From contig NZ_JAQLEM010000002.1 in the NCBI RefSeq assembly GCF_028209885.1, positions 47,469-111,468 of the forward strand: a stretch of DNA of 64,000 nucleotides, given 5' to 3'. The notes under the pieces were generated by a model. The model saw only the letters and a program-made list of their open reading frames with translations. It ran no database searches and was not told the DNA's origin. Both the position numbers and the translations under genes were made by a program. This stretch comes from Collinsella aerofaciens. GTDB lineage: Bacteria > Actinomycetota > Coriobacteriia > Coriobacteriales > Coriobacteriaceae. Positions 43,431 through 50,578 of this stretch are shown piece by piece (positions within the stretch are counted from its first letter, which is position 1; each line of letters opens with the position of its first letter).

Positions 43431-43768
43431 TCACCCTCATGGAGATGCTCAGGAACGAGAAGGCCGATCCCGCCCACGGCCGCCCGCTCGACATAACGCG
43501 CATCTACATGGCGAACGTCATGTCGAGCAGGGAGGCCGTTCTGCTGGCCAAGAAACAGAAGCTCGCCGCGGCGCGTGCTAGCCGAAAGCAGAAGGCCGAC
43601 CTGTACGAGGACATCGCCAAGCTCGCGCGCGGCAAGGAACCGAGCTGGAGGTATGCCAAAGGTGTGCCAACGGCGGCCGGGCAGCTGGGCCAGCAGGCGA
43701 TGGGGTTCCCGCCGCTAGAGGGCGGAAACGACGCCGTCGGGGAAGTCCCCGGCGCAAAGAACACCTAA
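43427..43768 (+). CDS. hypothetical prophage protein
   Basis: A 113-aa basic protein starting at a 4-base ATGA overlap with the replication gene. A Lys/Arg/Ala-rich helix (AVLLAKKQKLAAARASRKQK) suggests nucleic-acid contact; the end is Gly/Pro-rich and flexible. No family recognised. Confidence 0.65.
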   Translation: MITLMEMLRNEKADPAHGRPLDITRIYMANVMSSREAVLLAKKQKLAAARASRKQKADLYEDIAKLARGKEPSWRYAKGVPTAAGQLGQQAMGFPPLEGGNDAVGEVPGAKNT

Positions 43769-43797
43769 TTCTTTTGAGATAGGAGAGTGAGAAGGTT

Positions 43798-44121
43798 TTG
43801 ACCGAGATCTCAGCGGTGATGAGGGCCTACCGGGACGCCCTCGACCGGCACCGGATTCCCTGGGCCGACGACACGTACGACACGCAGAGGGTGGGCGGCT
43901 ACAGGCTGCGCGTGGAGCGCACCGAGACCGTCCTCGACGAGCACAGGGTGAGCGTGGCCTGGGGCTACCAGTGCCTGCCGGGGCGCGAGCCCACGGGCGT
44001 GACCATCGGCTACCCGAACTACCTCGAGGTGCAGTACGACCCCGTGAGCACCGAGCCGTTCATGGCCACGCCGGGCGACATCCTGGCCGACATCTTCGGC
44101 GTGAGGGGTGAGTCCCGATGA
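43798..44121 (+). CDS. hypothetical prophage protein (TTG start)
   Basis: A 107-aa soluble protein starting at TTG 43798 after GAGAAGG. It reads AVMRAYRDALDRHRIPWADD, then a beta-rich core (GYRLRVERTETVLDEHRVSV). No family recognised. First of a long chain of small overlapping genes. Confidence 0.65.
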   Translation: MTEISAVMRAYRDALDRHRIPWADDTYDTQRVGGYRLRVERTETVLDEHRVSVAWGYQCLPGREPTGVTIGYPNYLEVQYDPVSTEPFMATPGDILADIFGVRGESR

Positions 44122-44324
44122 GCTACAGGTGCGGCCCCGCCGACTGGATAGACCTTGCCGTCGGCAGGCTCGAGGACGCGAAGAGGTCGCTCAGGGAGTG
44201 CGACAGGCTGCGACAGGGGTGCGACATCTGCGAGGAGCTGCGCCAAGCGAGGCGATGCCTCAACAAGGCGCTGATCATGGTCGCGGAGGAGAAGGAGATC
44301 GTGAAGGAATGGAGTACGAAGTGA
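44118..44324 (+). CDS. small hypothetical protein
   Basis: A 68-aa helical protein with four Cys (CDRLRQGCDICEELRQARRC), coupled to the gene before by ATGA. The Cys spacing does not form a standard zinc finger. Unknown. Confidence 0.55.
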   Translation: MSYRCGPADWIDLAVGRLEDAKRSLRECDRLRQGCDICEELRQARRCLNKALIMVAEEKEIVKEWSTK

Positions 44325-44887
44325 AGGATAGGAACGAGTGGTTCGAAGAGGTCGAGAGGGCCTACAGCAAACTCAAGATCGTGGAAAGGCCCTATGCACC
44401 GCCGCATGCCGCCGTCGCCGTTGAGGCCGAGGATGTCCTGTGCTGCCTCGGGTTGCATCCGCACATCAGTGCCTCCGACTGGTTGGTTATCAACCTGGAT
44501 GAGGTGAGTGAGCTTGTCGAGTTCATCAGGCCCGTGCCCGTCACAGGCGCGACGTCGGACGGGTACCACACGTTCGACGAGCTCTACCACCACCGGGCGG
44601 TCCTGTTTTCGGTGATCGTGGCCATGTTCCGCGGGAGCTCGTGGAAGTCGCTCCACCACCATGACGGGACGATGTACGACGGCATGTTCATCGTGGGCAT
44701 CGACACGCCCGCCGGCCCCGCCACCTACCACTACGACGTCGAGCCTTACTGGGACATGTTCCCGTGCGAGGTGCTCGACCGCGCGCCCGAGTGGGACGGC
44801 CACACGCCCGGCGACGCCATCGAACGCATCGGCACCCTGCGGGACCTCCTGCAGGCGGAGGTCAAGGAGGAAGGGAGCGAGAAATGA
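44309..44887 (+). CDS. conserved phage protein with YHY-DRAPEWDGHTP motif
   Basis: A 192-aa soluble protein of a type common in siphophages of gut Firmicutes and Actinobacteria, recognisable by MYDGMFIVGIDTPAGPATYH, then DVEPYWDMFPCEVLDRAPEW and DGHTPGDAIERI. Its function is not known to me. ATG 44309 overlaps the previous gene by 16 bases; GTG 44321 is an alternative. Next gene overlaps by ATGA. Confidence 0.7.
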   Translation: MEYEVKDRNEWFEEVERAYSKLKIVERPYAPPHAAVAVEAEDVLCCLGLHPHISASDWLVINLDEVSELVEFIRPVPVTGATSDGYHTFDELYHHRAVLFSVIVAMFRGSSWKSLHHHDGTMYDGMFIVGIDTPAGPATYHYDVEPYWDMFPCEVLDRAPEWDGHTPGDAIERIGTLRDLLQAEVKEEGSEK

Positions 44888-45297
44888 TGGAAGTCCCTCT
44901 TCCCAAGGACCATGAGGGTCGCGAGATTCCTCTGGACACCGAGGTGCTGTATGACGCGAACGGCAAAGAGGTGAATATCACGAGCTTCACCTTTAGGCGC
45001 CGCGTCTATGGCCATTGGTCGAATTGGAAAGTGCTCAGTCCGGATGCAAGAGGCGAGGAGGGGATGCTCCCCGTAAACGAGCTGTATCTCACGCCGCCCG
45101 ACAGCTGGGGGAAGCTGCTGGAGGATTTGAATGAAGGGGCGAACCATTCCGAGTACTCGCCCTGCTTCTACTTCCGGAAGGACATGTGCGATTGCTCCTC
45201 ATGCGAGGCGGACCGTTACTCCAGCTGCGATCAACCCGCTTTCAAGGACATTGCATCCCGCATCCGCAAGCTGAGGGGTGAGGGCGATGCTGACTAG
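44884..45297 (+). CDS. hypothetical protein, paralogue of the 45628 gene
   Basis: A 137-aa protein. The N-terminal block EGREIPLDTEVLYDANGKEV recurs in the protein at 45628 (EGNRVPLDTEVLYDEDGYVI), followed in both by V.S(F/Y)(T/R)F and a later PDSW/PDSY segment; this shows a within-operon duplication. The C-terminal half has eight Cys, six in the block CDCSSCEADRYSSC and flanks, a possible zinc site. Unknown function. Confidence 0.65.
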   Translation: MMEVPLPKDHEGREIPLDTEVLYDANGKEVNITSFTFRRRVYGHWSNWKVLSPDARGEEGMLPVNELYLTPPDSWGKLLEDLNEGANHSEYSPCFYFRKDMCDCSSCEADRYSSCDQPAFKDIASRIRKLRGEGDAD

Positions 45298-45628
45298 GGA
45301 CCTGACGCCGTGCTTCGTACAGGACTTCGGCCTGCGCTCGAGGACGGGCTACGAGAAGGCCCTGCTGGTCGGGCTGTTCGACAGGACGTTCACGTGCCTC
45401 GACCGCCGCATCTCCGCGAGCGACGAGGTCGCGGGGCCGACCCGCAGGCCGGTGGCGGTCGTCATGCGCAGAGACGGGCGGCTGCAGGAGGTCGACCCGT
45501 GGAAGGTCGTAATCGACGACTCGGAAGAGGTCTTCGAGATGTACTCGTGGATGTGGGACGAGGAGAGCGTCGTGTGCGAGCAGCTCGGGCTGGCGGAGGT
45601 CAAGGCCGAGAAGGGTGGTGACGAGTGA
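45287..45628 (+). CDS. hypothetical prophage protein
   Basis: A 113-aa protein: LTPCFVQDFGLRSRTGYEKALLVGLFDRT followed by an acidic end (DDSEEVFEMYSWMWDEES). ATG 45287 overlaps the previous stop by 11 bases and has GGTGAGGG upstream. No family recognised. Confidence 0.6.
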   Translation: MLTRDLTPCFVQDFGLRSRTGYEKALLVGLFDRTFTCLDRRISASDEVAGPTRRPVAVVMRRDGRLQEVDPWKVVIDDSEEVFEMYSWMWDEESVVCEQLGLAEVKAEKGGDE

Positions 45629-46116
45629 TGGGGGAACATTTCATAGTCGATAACTCCATGACGCCAGACTGGGAATTGGTGCCGTTGGGCCCCGTCGATA
45701 AGGAGGGGAACCGCGTCCCGCTTGACACCGAGGTTCTATACGACGAGGACGGGTACGTCATAAAAGTGGAGTCGTACAGGTTCTCGACCTGGTCTAAGCG
45801 GTGGACTGCGGACGTTTATATCGCCGACCAGGGCATGGAAGTGTACGTCGACAGCTACTACCTCCTTCGTCCCGACAGCTACGAGAGGGTGCTGAAGGAC
45901 CTCTATGAGGCCGTTCAGCAAGGCGCGCGCAGCGGGCGTCCATACTGTGCTTACAACGTTGCCAGGGGCCTGTGTCATGGACATGAGGACAAGGACGGGA
46001 AGTGCAAGCTCGTTGGATTTGCCGACACCTGCACCCTCACGATGACTAGCGACATCTGGAACCGTGTTGAACGTCTATGTAAGGGTGATGGTGCGAAGGA
46101 TAGGAGCGAGAAGTGA
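45628..46116 (+). CDS. hypothetical protein, paralogue of the 44884 gene
   Basis: A 162-aa protein sharing the PLDTEVLYD start and PDSYERVLKDLYEAV helix with the 44884 gene (there PDSWGKLLEDLNEGA). The C-terminal part has a His/Cys set in CAYNVARGLCHGHEDKDGKC, again a possible zinc site. The start ATG 45628 follows a GTG one codon earlier. Overlaps the next gene by GTGA. Confidence 0.65.
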   Translation: MGEHFIVDNSMTPDWELVPLGPVDKEGNRVPLDTEVLYDEDGYVIKVESYRFSTWSKRWTADVYIADQGMEVYVDSYYLLRPDSYERVLKDLYEAVQQGARSGRPYCAYNVARGLCHGHEDKDGKCKLVGFADTCTLTMTSDIWNRVERLCKGDGAKDRSEK

Positions 46117-46478
46117 GTGAAGCGCCAAAGATGTACACCTGCTCTTGGTGCGGGAAGCCGACTCCGAACTATAGGGAGTACTCGCATCCGATGGCTGGCA
46201 TTCTCGGCGAGTCGGGATACTCGGTATGTGACGAGTGCCTAAGGAAGGCCCGTATCGAGAGGGAATGGGAGAACGAACAGTGCGCTGAGGAACGCCTGAT
46301 CTGTCCCTACTGCGAGAGTTCCATCGATGACCCGTGGTATTACGACGAGGACGATGAAGAGGTTGAGTGCCCTGAGTGCAAGCGCACGTTCGAGCTCGAG
46401 ATTGCCACCGTGCGCACGTATAGGACGAAACGCCGTATCGAGGACATGCCCGACGGCTGGAATGGGGGCGAGCTTTAA
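46113..46478 (+). CDS. double zinc-ribbon protein
   Basis: A 121-aa protein with two Cys4 sites: CSWCGK...CDEC (residues ~10-40) and CPYCES...CPECKR (~65-90). GTG start in a 4-base GTGA overlap. Zinc ribbons of this type mediate nucleic-acid or protein contacts; the partner is unknown. Confidence 0.7.
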   Translation: MSEAPKMYTCSWCGKPTPNYREYSHPMAGILGESGYSVCDECLRKARIEREWENEQCAEERLICPYCESSIDDPWYYDEDDEEVECPECKRTFELEIATVRTYRTKRRIEDMPDGWNGGEL

Positions 46479-46660
46479 TGAGCCGAGATTTCATTGAGCT
46501 ATACGACGACGATGGCTACAGGTACATCGTCGACATGGACAAGATCTCATTCGTCAACGTCGCAGGCAGAAAGGTCTGGGCTGGTGAGGTGGCCACGCTC
46601 GAAATATGCGATGAGAGCATGGAGCGTCTTTTAAGCAGGCTGGTAGGTGAGGGCGAATGA
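46478..46660 (+). CDS. 60-residue hypothetical protein
   Basis: Acidic soluble protein (DFIELYDDDGYRYIVDMDKI). Stop/start TAATG joins it to the preceding gene. Unknown. Confidence 0.55.
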   Translation: MSRDFIELYDDDGYRYIVDMDKISFVNVAGRKVWAGEVATLEICDESMERLLSRLVGEGE

Positions 46661-46920
46661 GTTGCTATTTCTGCGGTGGCTCACGTATCGCCTCCATCCA
46701 CTCTGCGCCTGGCCGAGACGTCCGAAGCTGGTCTGTGGGTTCCATGGCCCTGACGCGCCGATACGACGGCGAGCCAATCGTCAGGGTCGAGCTGGATACC
46801 AGCGTGGAGCTCGACGTCTCAGTCAACGGCTCGTGCGGAGAGACCGTCGGCGCCGACGTGACGGCGACCGCCTACATCGAGGACATCAAGTACTGCCCGT
46901 TCTGCGGAAAGGAGCTTTAA
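46657..46920 (+). CDS. zinc-ribbon protein
   Basis: An 87-aa protein with terminal Cys pairs CYFCGG at the start and CPFCGKEL at the end, which together give one zinc ribbon, with a beta-rich insertion between. ATGA overlap with the gene before. Confidence 0.65.
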   Translation: MSCYFCGGSRIASIHSAPGRDVRSWSVGSMALTRRYDGEPIVRVELDTSVELDVSVNGSCGETVGADVTATAYIEDIKYCPFCGKEL

Positions 46921-47142
46921 GTGAACGAGAGCTATAAGGATTTGAAAGCGTATCTGCTCAATGAGATCACCGAGGACGCGCGCGGCGTTCTGAACGCCAT
47001 TGAGGGCAAGGAGGCGGACAAGGTCGATGACGAGGAGGTCCTCTGCTTCTGCCATGACCTCGCATTCGCGATGACTACGCTGGAGACCGTCGCCATGGTC
47101 GGTAGGCTGGTGCCTTGGTTTCTGGAGGGTGAGAGGGCATGA
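46921..47142 (+). CDS. 73-residue hypothetical protein
   Basis: An alpha-helical acidic protein starting at GTG directly after the previous TAA. Contains EVLCFCHDLAFAMTTLETVA. Unknown. Confidence 0.55.
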   Translation: MNESYKDLKAYLLNEITEDARGVLNAIEGKEADKVDDEEVLCFCHDLAFAMTTLETVAMVGRLVPWFLEGERA

Positions 47143-47354
47143 TTTTTAACGATGTCGAGTTCAAGGCGTGTCCCAGGTGCGGGGCCGAGCCCAAGGTGGG
47201 GGACGTGCGCGAGCGTTCCCTGACAAAGCCCAACGTGATGAGCGTGACGTGCCCCGCCTGCGGGATGTCGAACAGCGTCGCGTGGGGAAGCATGGACCTG
47301 CCGCCGTTCCGCCAGGCAGTGGCCATGCTTGCGTACAGCTGGAACAGCCGGTGA
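47139..47354 (+). CDS. Lar-like zinc-finger protein (restriction alleviation family)
   Basis: A 71-aa protein with CPRCGAEPKV at the start, CPACGMSNSVAW in the middle and AVAMLAYSWNSR at the end: the Cys4 plus terminal W-N-x-R layout of Lar-type proteins. Rac prophage Lar relieves host restriction-modification; by analogy this one may do the same. ATGA overlap upstream. Confidence 0.65.
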   Translation: MIFNDVEFKACPRCGAEPKVGDVRERSLTKPNVMSVTCPACGMSNSVAWGSMDLPPFRQAVAMLAYSWNSR

Positions 47355-47563
47355 TTCGCTCGGCGGTGGAGCTGTACCGCGCGACCGCCTGGCGTACGGT
47401 GCCCGATCTGGTGTCGGGTCCCGCCCGCCGGGCGCTCGTGCACGGCCATTCCGACGCGCCACACGTGACGGCGGCGCAGATCGGGGAGACGGAGCGGAGG
47501 GCGCGGGCGCTGGAGCGCGACCGGGCCCGCGCTCTCAAGAGGTCGAGGAAGGCTAACCGATGA
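47351..47563 (+). CDS. small basic protein
   Basis: A 70-aa protein starting at GTG (GTGA overlap). The C-terminal half is an Arg/Ala/Glu helix (ETERRARALERDRARALKRS). Unknown; possibly binds nucleic acid. Confidence 0.5.
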   Translation: MIRSAVELYRATAWRTVPDLVSGPARRALVHGHSDAPHVTAAQIGETERRARALERDRARALKRSRKANR

Positions 47564-47664
47564 GAGTTTTCGAGAAGCTGCGGCGGATGCTCGCCGAGAA
47601 CCGCCGCGTGCGCAAGAGCATCGAGGCGCGCCGCGCACGCAGGTGCAGGAGGTCGACGAGATGA
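47560..47664 (+). CDS. 34-residue arginine-rich peptide
   Basis: A frame shorter than usual cutoffs: MRVFEKLRRMLAENRRVRKS then an Arg-rich end. GAGGAAGG lies just upstream, and both ends overlap neighbours by ATGA, so it fits the gene chain exactly. Confidence 0.45.
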   Translation: MRVFEKLRRMLAENRRVRKSIEARRARRCRRSTR

Positions 47665-47909
47665 CCGTGATGTGGGACGTGCAGGAGAGGAACTGCGCGG
47701 TCTGCGGGAGGGTCTTCATCCCGAAGGCGCCCCACGCCAAGTACTGCTCGGAGGCGTGCCGGCGCGAGCACGACCTGCGCCGCGTGAAGGAGGCCCGCCG
47801 CAAGGGCGCCAAGCCGAAGCTCGACAGGGTTGACCGCTATTTGGCAGGCTCGGGCGCGGTGCACGACGAGATCATGGCCATGCGGCGCGAGGTCGCGATG
47901 AGATATTGA
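47661..47909 (+). CDS. zinc-finger protein
   Basis: An 82-aa protein with CAVCGRVFIPKAPHAKYCSEACRREH, a Cys4 finger (C-x2-C-x15-C-x3-C) widespread in phage early operons, then a basic helix. ATGA overlap. It is the last gene of the early chain. Confidence 0.7.
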   Translation: MTVMWDVQERNCAVCGRVFIPKAPHAKYCSEACRREHDLRRVKEARRKGAKPKLDRVDRYLAGSGAVHDEIMAMRREVAMRY

Positions 47910-47932
47910 GTTTTCGCAGGTAGATATATAAT
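47906..47932 (+). promoter_or_regulatory. candidate promoter of the late-regulator gene
   Basis: Perfect TATAAT (47927-47932) and TTGAGT (47906-47911) with a short 15-base spacer, at the end of the zinc-finger gene. Confidence 0.45.
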
Positions 47933-47933
47933 T

Positions 47934-47967
47934 AAGGCCGCTGGCGTTGGAGCGCCGGCGGCCTTTG
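47934..47967 (+). terminator. hairpin after the early gene chain
   Basis: AAGGCCGCTGGCG, loop TTGG, AGCGCCGGCGGCCTTT: a 12-bp stem with a short T tail. It lies directly at the start of the transcript from the TATAAT promoter, so it could also act as a 5-prime hairpin. Confidence 0.55.
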
Positions 47968-48028
47968 GCAAAGACGCCTCCCGGCATCCTCTATGTGGCG
48001 TAGAGCATGGTACCACGCGGGAGGTCAC

Positions 48029-48481
48029 ATGGATGCACGGGAATATTTGGAGACTGTACGGGCCGCCCAGCGCGGCATCGACCGCAGGCTGGCGGTCATC
48101 CAGTCGATGCAGGCGCGCGAGCAGGTGCGCGCCCAGCGCTACGACGCCGTGGGCAAGGGCGCGCACGGCACGGACTTCATGCGCTCGACGGATGACAGGA
48201 TCGACTATGAGCGCCGCAGCGGCGCGGAGCTGTCGGAGCTGCGGCATGAGGTGGAGCGGGGCCGCGAGCTCTGCGCGGGCGTGCGCTCGGCCAACCCGGG
48301 CAAGCGCTGGGGCGACGTGCTGGAGCTGCGCTACTGCGAGGACCGCACGCTGCAGGAGATCGCGGGGACGCTGGGGGTGTCGGTGAGGTCGGTCCATTCA
48401 GATATGTCATCGGCCCTGGACTGGGTCGATATGGTGGGCATCGCCACCGCAAGGGCTGGTGTGGGCCGTGCGGCAATATAG
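48029..48481 (+). CDS. sigma-like late transcription regulator
   Basis: A 150-aa protein ending in a sigma-70 region 4-type HTH: VLELRYCEDRTLQEIAGTLGVSVRSVHSDMSSALDWVD in short blocks (residues ~100-137). The N-terminal half is a charged coiled coil. Small proteins of this layout at the end of the early region and before terminase (ArpU/RinA-like) switch on late genes. CGGGAGG precedes ATG 48029. Confidence 0.75.
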   Translation: MDAREYLETVRAAQRGIDRRLAVIQSMQAREQVRAQRYDAVGKGAHGTDFMRSTDDRIDYERRSGAELSELRHEVERGRELCAGVRSANPGKRWGDVLELRYCEDRTLQEIAGTLGVSVRSVHSDMSSALDWVDMVGIATARAGVGRAAI

Positions 48482-48509
48482 TTGGATGGCTGGTTCGCGT
48501 CAGCATGTC

Positions 48510-48548
48510 GGCCCCGATCGCCATGTGCGGTCGGGGCCTTCTGTCTTT
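48510..48548 (+). terminator. terminator after the late-regulator gene
   Basis: GGCCCCGA-T-CGC..GCG-G-TCGGGGCC: an 11-bp stem followed by TTCTGTCTTTAT. Confidence 0.8.
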
Positions 48549-48550
48549 AT

Positions 48551-48640
48551 GGGACTGCATGCAATTGCAGACGATTGCACACTTCTGCAGACAATTGCAG
48601 ATAGTTGCAGACGATTGCACACAATTGCAGACCGTTGCAG
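48551..48640. repeat. nine 10-bp phased repeats
   Basis: Nine consecutive 10-base units, each with TGCA at bases 6-9 and mostly ending TTGCAG or TTGCAC, run without interruption. All frames through it are low-complexity and not coding. It sits between two terminators and before a TATAAC at 48654, the position of a late promoter. Likely a binding array for the late regulator (48029) or a packaging/replication protein. Confidence 0.8.
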
Positions 48641-48727
48641 GTTTCTTCTGGGATATAACTAGGGTGTCGATTCGCAGCGCCGCCCGCGCGGCTTGCGGGT
48701 CGGATGTGCGTGGAAGCACAGATGAGT

Positions 48728-48769
48728 GGCCGGGGTTCCCTTCAGCAGTTCAGGGACTCCGGCCTTTCT
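48728..48769 (+). terminator. second terminator upstream of the late genes
   Basis: GGCCGGGGTTCCCT pairs with AGGGACTCCGGCC around a ten-base loop and runs into TTTCTATT. With the 48510 terminator it brackets the phased repeats, leaving a possible ~100-base transcript. Confidence 0.75.
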
Positions 48770-48791
48770 ATTACGTTCAATTCAATAGGGG

Positions 48792-49001
48792 ATGATGCCC
48801 GTGGTCAGCCGAGAGTACATTGTGCGATCCGCCCGCCGCCACGACACGGTCATGGCGTGGGCGTTCCGCCGCGCCCTGGGGGTCACGGCGGCGCCCCGCC
48901 GCCGACCGGGGGGTGCCGGGAGCGTGCGCCTGGAGGCGTTGCGCTACGGGGGCATCGAAGCGTGCATGTCCAACCGAGGGCGCTTCCCGGTGGAGTGGTA
49001 G
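48792..49001 (+). CDS. small hypothetical protein
   Basis: A 69-aa very basic protein (REYIVRSARRHDTVMAWAFR). AGGGGA lies before the ATG. No family recognised; coding is supported by position just before the HNH gene (gap three bases). Confidence 0.45.
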   Translation: MMPVVSREYIVRSARRHDTVMAWAFRRALGVTAAPRRRPGGAGSVRLEALRYGGIEACMSNRGRFPVEW

Positions 49002-49004
49002 GGG

Positions 49005-49412
49005 ATGGGCAATCCGCGCAAGGCCAACGGCGCCCGCCGCCGCCATGTCGTGCGGTGGCTGCGATCGCAGGGCAGGCCCTGCTGGATATGTGGGCTACCC
49101 ATAGACTACGGGGTGCCTGCGGGCGACCCCCGGGCCTTCGAGTGCGACGAGCTCGTCCCGGTCAGCCGCGGCGGATCGCCCTTCGACCGCGACAACGTCG
49201 CCGCCGCGCACCGCTGCTGCAACAACTGGCGCCGCGCCCGCAGCGTCGCCGAGGTCTCGGCCGTCCGGTCCGCGCTCGCCGCGCGTCGCGCCGCCTGGAA
49301 CTCGCCCGAGACGTTCGTCGCGCTGTGCAAGGCGCTCAAGGACGATCGCGCTTCGGTTATTGGCCCCCCGTCCGTGCCCGACAAACAGCCTCGGGCAACG
49401 ACCTCGTGGTAG
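49005..49412 (+). CDS. HNH endonuclease
   Basis: A 135-aa HNH nuclease; phage HNH proteins beside terminase take part in DNA packaging cuts. Zinc pair CWICGLP and the second set in HRCCNNWR, with the core ECDELVPVSRGGSPFDRDNVAAAH. The usual catalytic His in D-H-(I/L)-x-P is Glu here (DELVP), a variant also found in some actinophage HNH proteins. A terminator follows. Confidence 0.82.
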   Translation: MGNPRKANGARRRHVVRWLRSQGRPCWICGLPIDYGVPAGDPRAFECDELVPVSRGGSPFDRDNVAAAHRCCNNWRRARSVAEVSAVRSALAARRAAWNSPETFVALCKALKDDRASVIGPPSVPDKQPRATTSW

Positions 49413-49431
49413 GGGATGTGCCTCGGCGCTC

Positions 49432-49450
49432 GACCCCACGGGGGTCTTTT
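49432..49450 (+). terminator. Rho-independent terminator after the HNH gene
   Basis: GACCCC, loop ACG, GGGGTC, TTTT: compact 6-bp stem with a T tract. Confidence 0.7.
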
Positions 49451-49561
49451 GCTGGATGGTGACAGGCCACCAACCCGCGCCAGGGCCGCAATACCCCCGA
49501 ATACGCTTTTTTACGGAAGTCAAGCCAAAACCGCAGCTAAACCGAGAAAAACTAGGCGGGT

Positions 49562-50578
49562 GTGTACGTGAAGATACACGATATCGTCCCATATGAGCGA
49601 AACGCGCGCCACAACGCCTCCGCCGTCCCCGTGGTCGCCGACTCCATCAAGGAGTTCGGGCTGCGCGGGACCATCGGCCTGGAGAGCCGCGAGCGCCCGG
49701 TTATTGTATGGGGGCACACGCGCGTCGAGGCGTGCAGGAGCCTGGGGTGGGACGAGATTCCCGACTCCAAGATCGAGTACTGCGACGACCTGACGGACGA
49801 GCAGATCAAGGCCTTCCGCATCGCCGACAACAAGACCGGCGAGGTGGCCACGTGGAACAAGTCGATGCTGCGCGAGGAGGTCCGCAGCCTCAAGGACTTC
49901 GACATGTCGAGGTTCGGGCTGGACTTCAAGAGCAAGCGGCTCGACTACGGCCACGAGCGCCTGAGGACGGACGACGCGTACAACCTGCGCCTCGTCAGCC
50001 GATCCGACTGCGGCCGAGACGGCATGCCTCGCATGAAGCGGTGCATGGCCAGGCCGGCGGACATGATCGGGTTCAACTACGCCAAGAGCACGCCCGAGGC
50101 CGACAAGGCGGGCCGCTGCTGCCACTTCTTCATCGACGACTACCAGTTCGAGCGCGTGTGGGCCCGCCCCGCGGCCTACCTCGAGTGCCTGCGCGGCTTC
50201 GACTGCGTCCTCACTCCCGACTTCTCGCTCTACCTCGACATGCCCGACGCCATGCAGCGGTGGAACCGCTACCGCTCCCAGGCGCTCGGCCACTGGTGGC
50301 AGGAGCAGGGCCTCCGTGTAGTCCCAACCATCTCGTGGGCGCAGCGCCGGAGCTTTCGCTTCGCGTTCGACGGCGTCCCGCGCCGCTCGACCGTCGCCGT
50401 GTCGACCGTCGGCGTGAAGGGGGACGAGGGCGCCCTGGCCGTCTGGCGCGAGGGCATGGCGGAGGCCATGAGCCGCCTGGATCCCGCGCGCGTGCTGCTC
50501 TACGGCGGCGACATAGGTTTCGATTTCGGCGGCTGCGAGGTCGTCGAATACAAGGGAGGCGGTTTCCGTGGGAGGTAG
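49562..50578 (+). CDS. ParB/Srx-domain plus DUF4417 fusion protein
   Basis: A 338-aa two-domain protein. Residues 1-125 are a ParB/Srx-like domain (PYERNARHNASAVPVVADSI, ERPVIVWGHTRVEACRSLGW, LTDEQIKAFRIADNKTGE), of the kind found in phage DNA methyltransferase/ParB proteins. Residues ~150-335 match DUF4417 (MIGFNYAKS, HFFIDDYQFERVWARPAAYL, VLTPDFSLYLDMPDAMQRWN, WWQEQGLRVVPTISW). DUF4417 function is unknown. GTG 49562 was used; GTG 49568 is possible. Overlaps the next gene by 11 bases. Confidence 0.82.
   Translation: MYVKIHDIVPYERNARHNASAVPVVADSIKEFGLRGTIGLESRERPVIVWGHTRVEACRSLGWDEIPDSKIEYCDDLTDEQIKAFRIADNKTGEVATWNKSMLREEVRSLKDFDMSRFGLDFKSKRLDYGHERLRTDDAYNLRLVSRSDCGRDGMPRMKRCMARPADMIGFNYAKSTPEADKAGRCCHFFIDDYQFERVWARPAAYLECLRGFDCVLTPDFSLYLDMPDAMQRWNRYRSQALGHWWQEQGLRVVPTISWAQRRSFRFAFDGVPRRSTVAVSTVGVKGDEGALAVWREGMAEAMSRLDPARVLLYGGDIGFDFGGCEVVEYKGGGFRGR

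Noticed and set aside
48551..48640. CRISPR array
   Set aside because: Unit is only 10 bases without spacers; periodicity fits protein-binding repeats.
48459..48795. small frames read through the 10-bp repeats
   Set aside because: Low-complexity LQTIA/LQIVADDC-like products in several frames and crossing terminators; non-coding.
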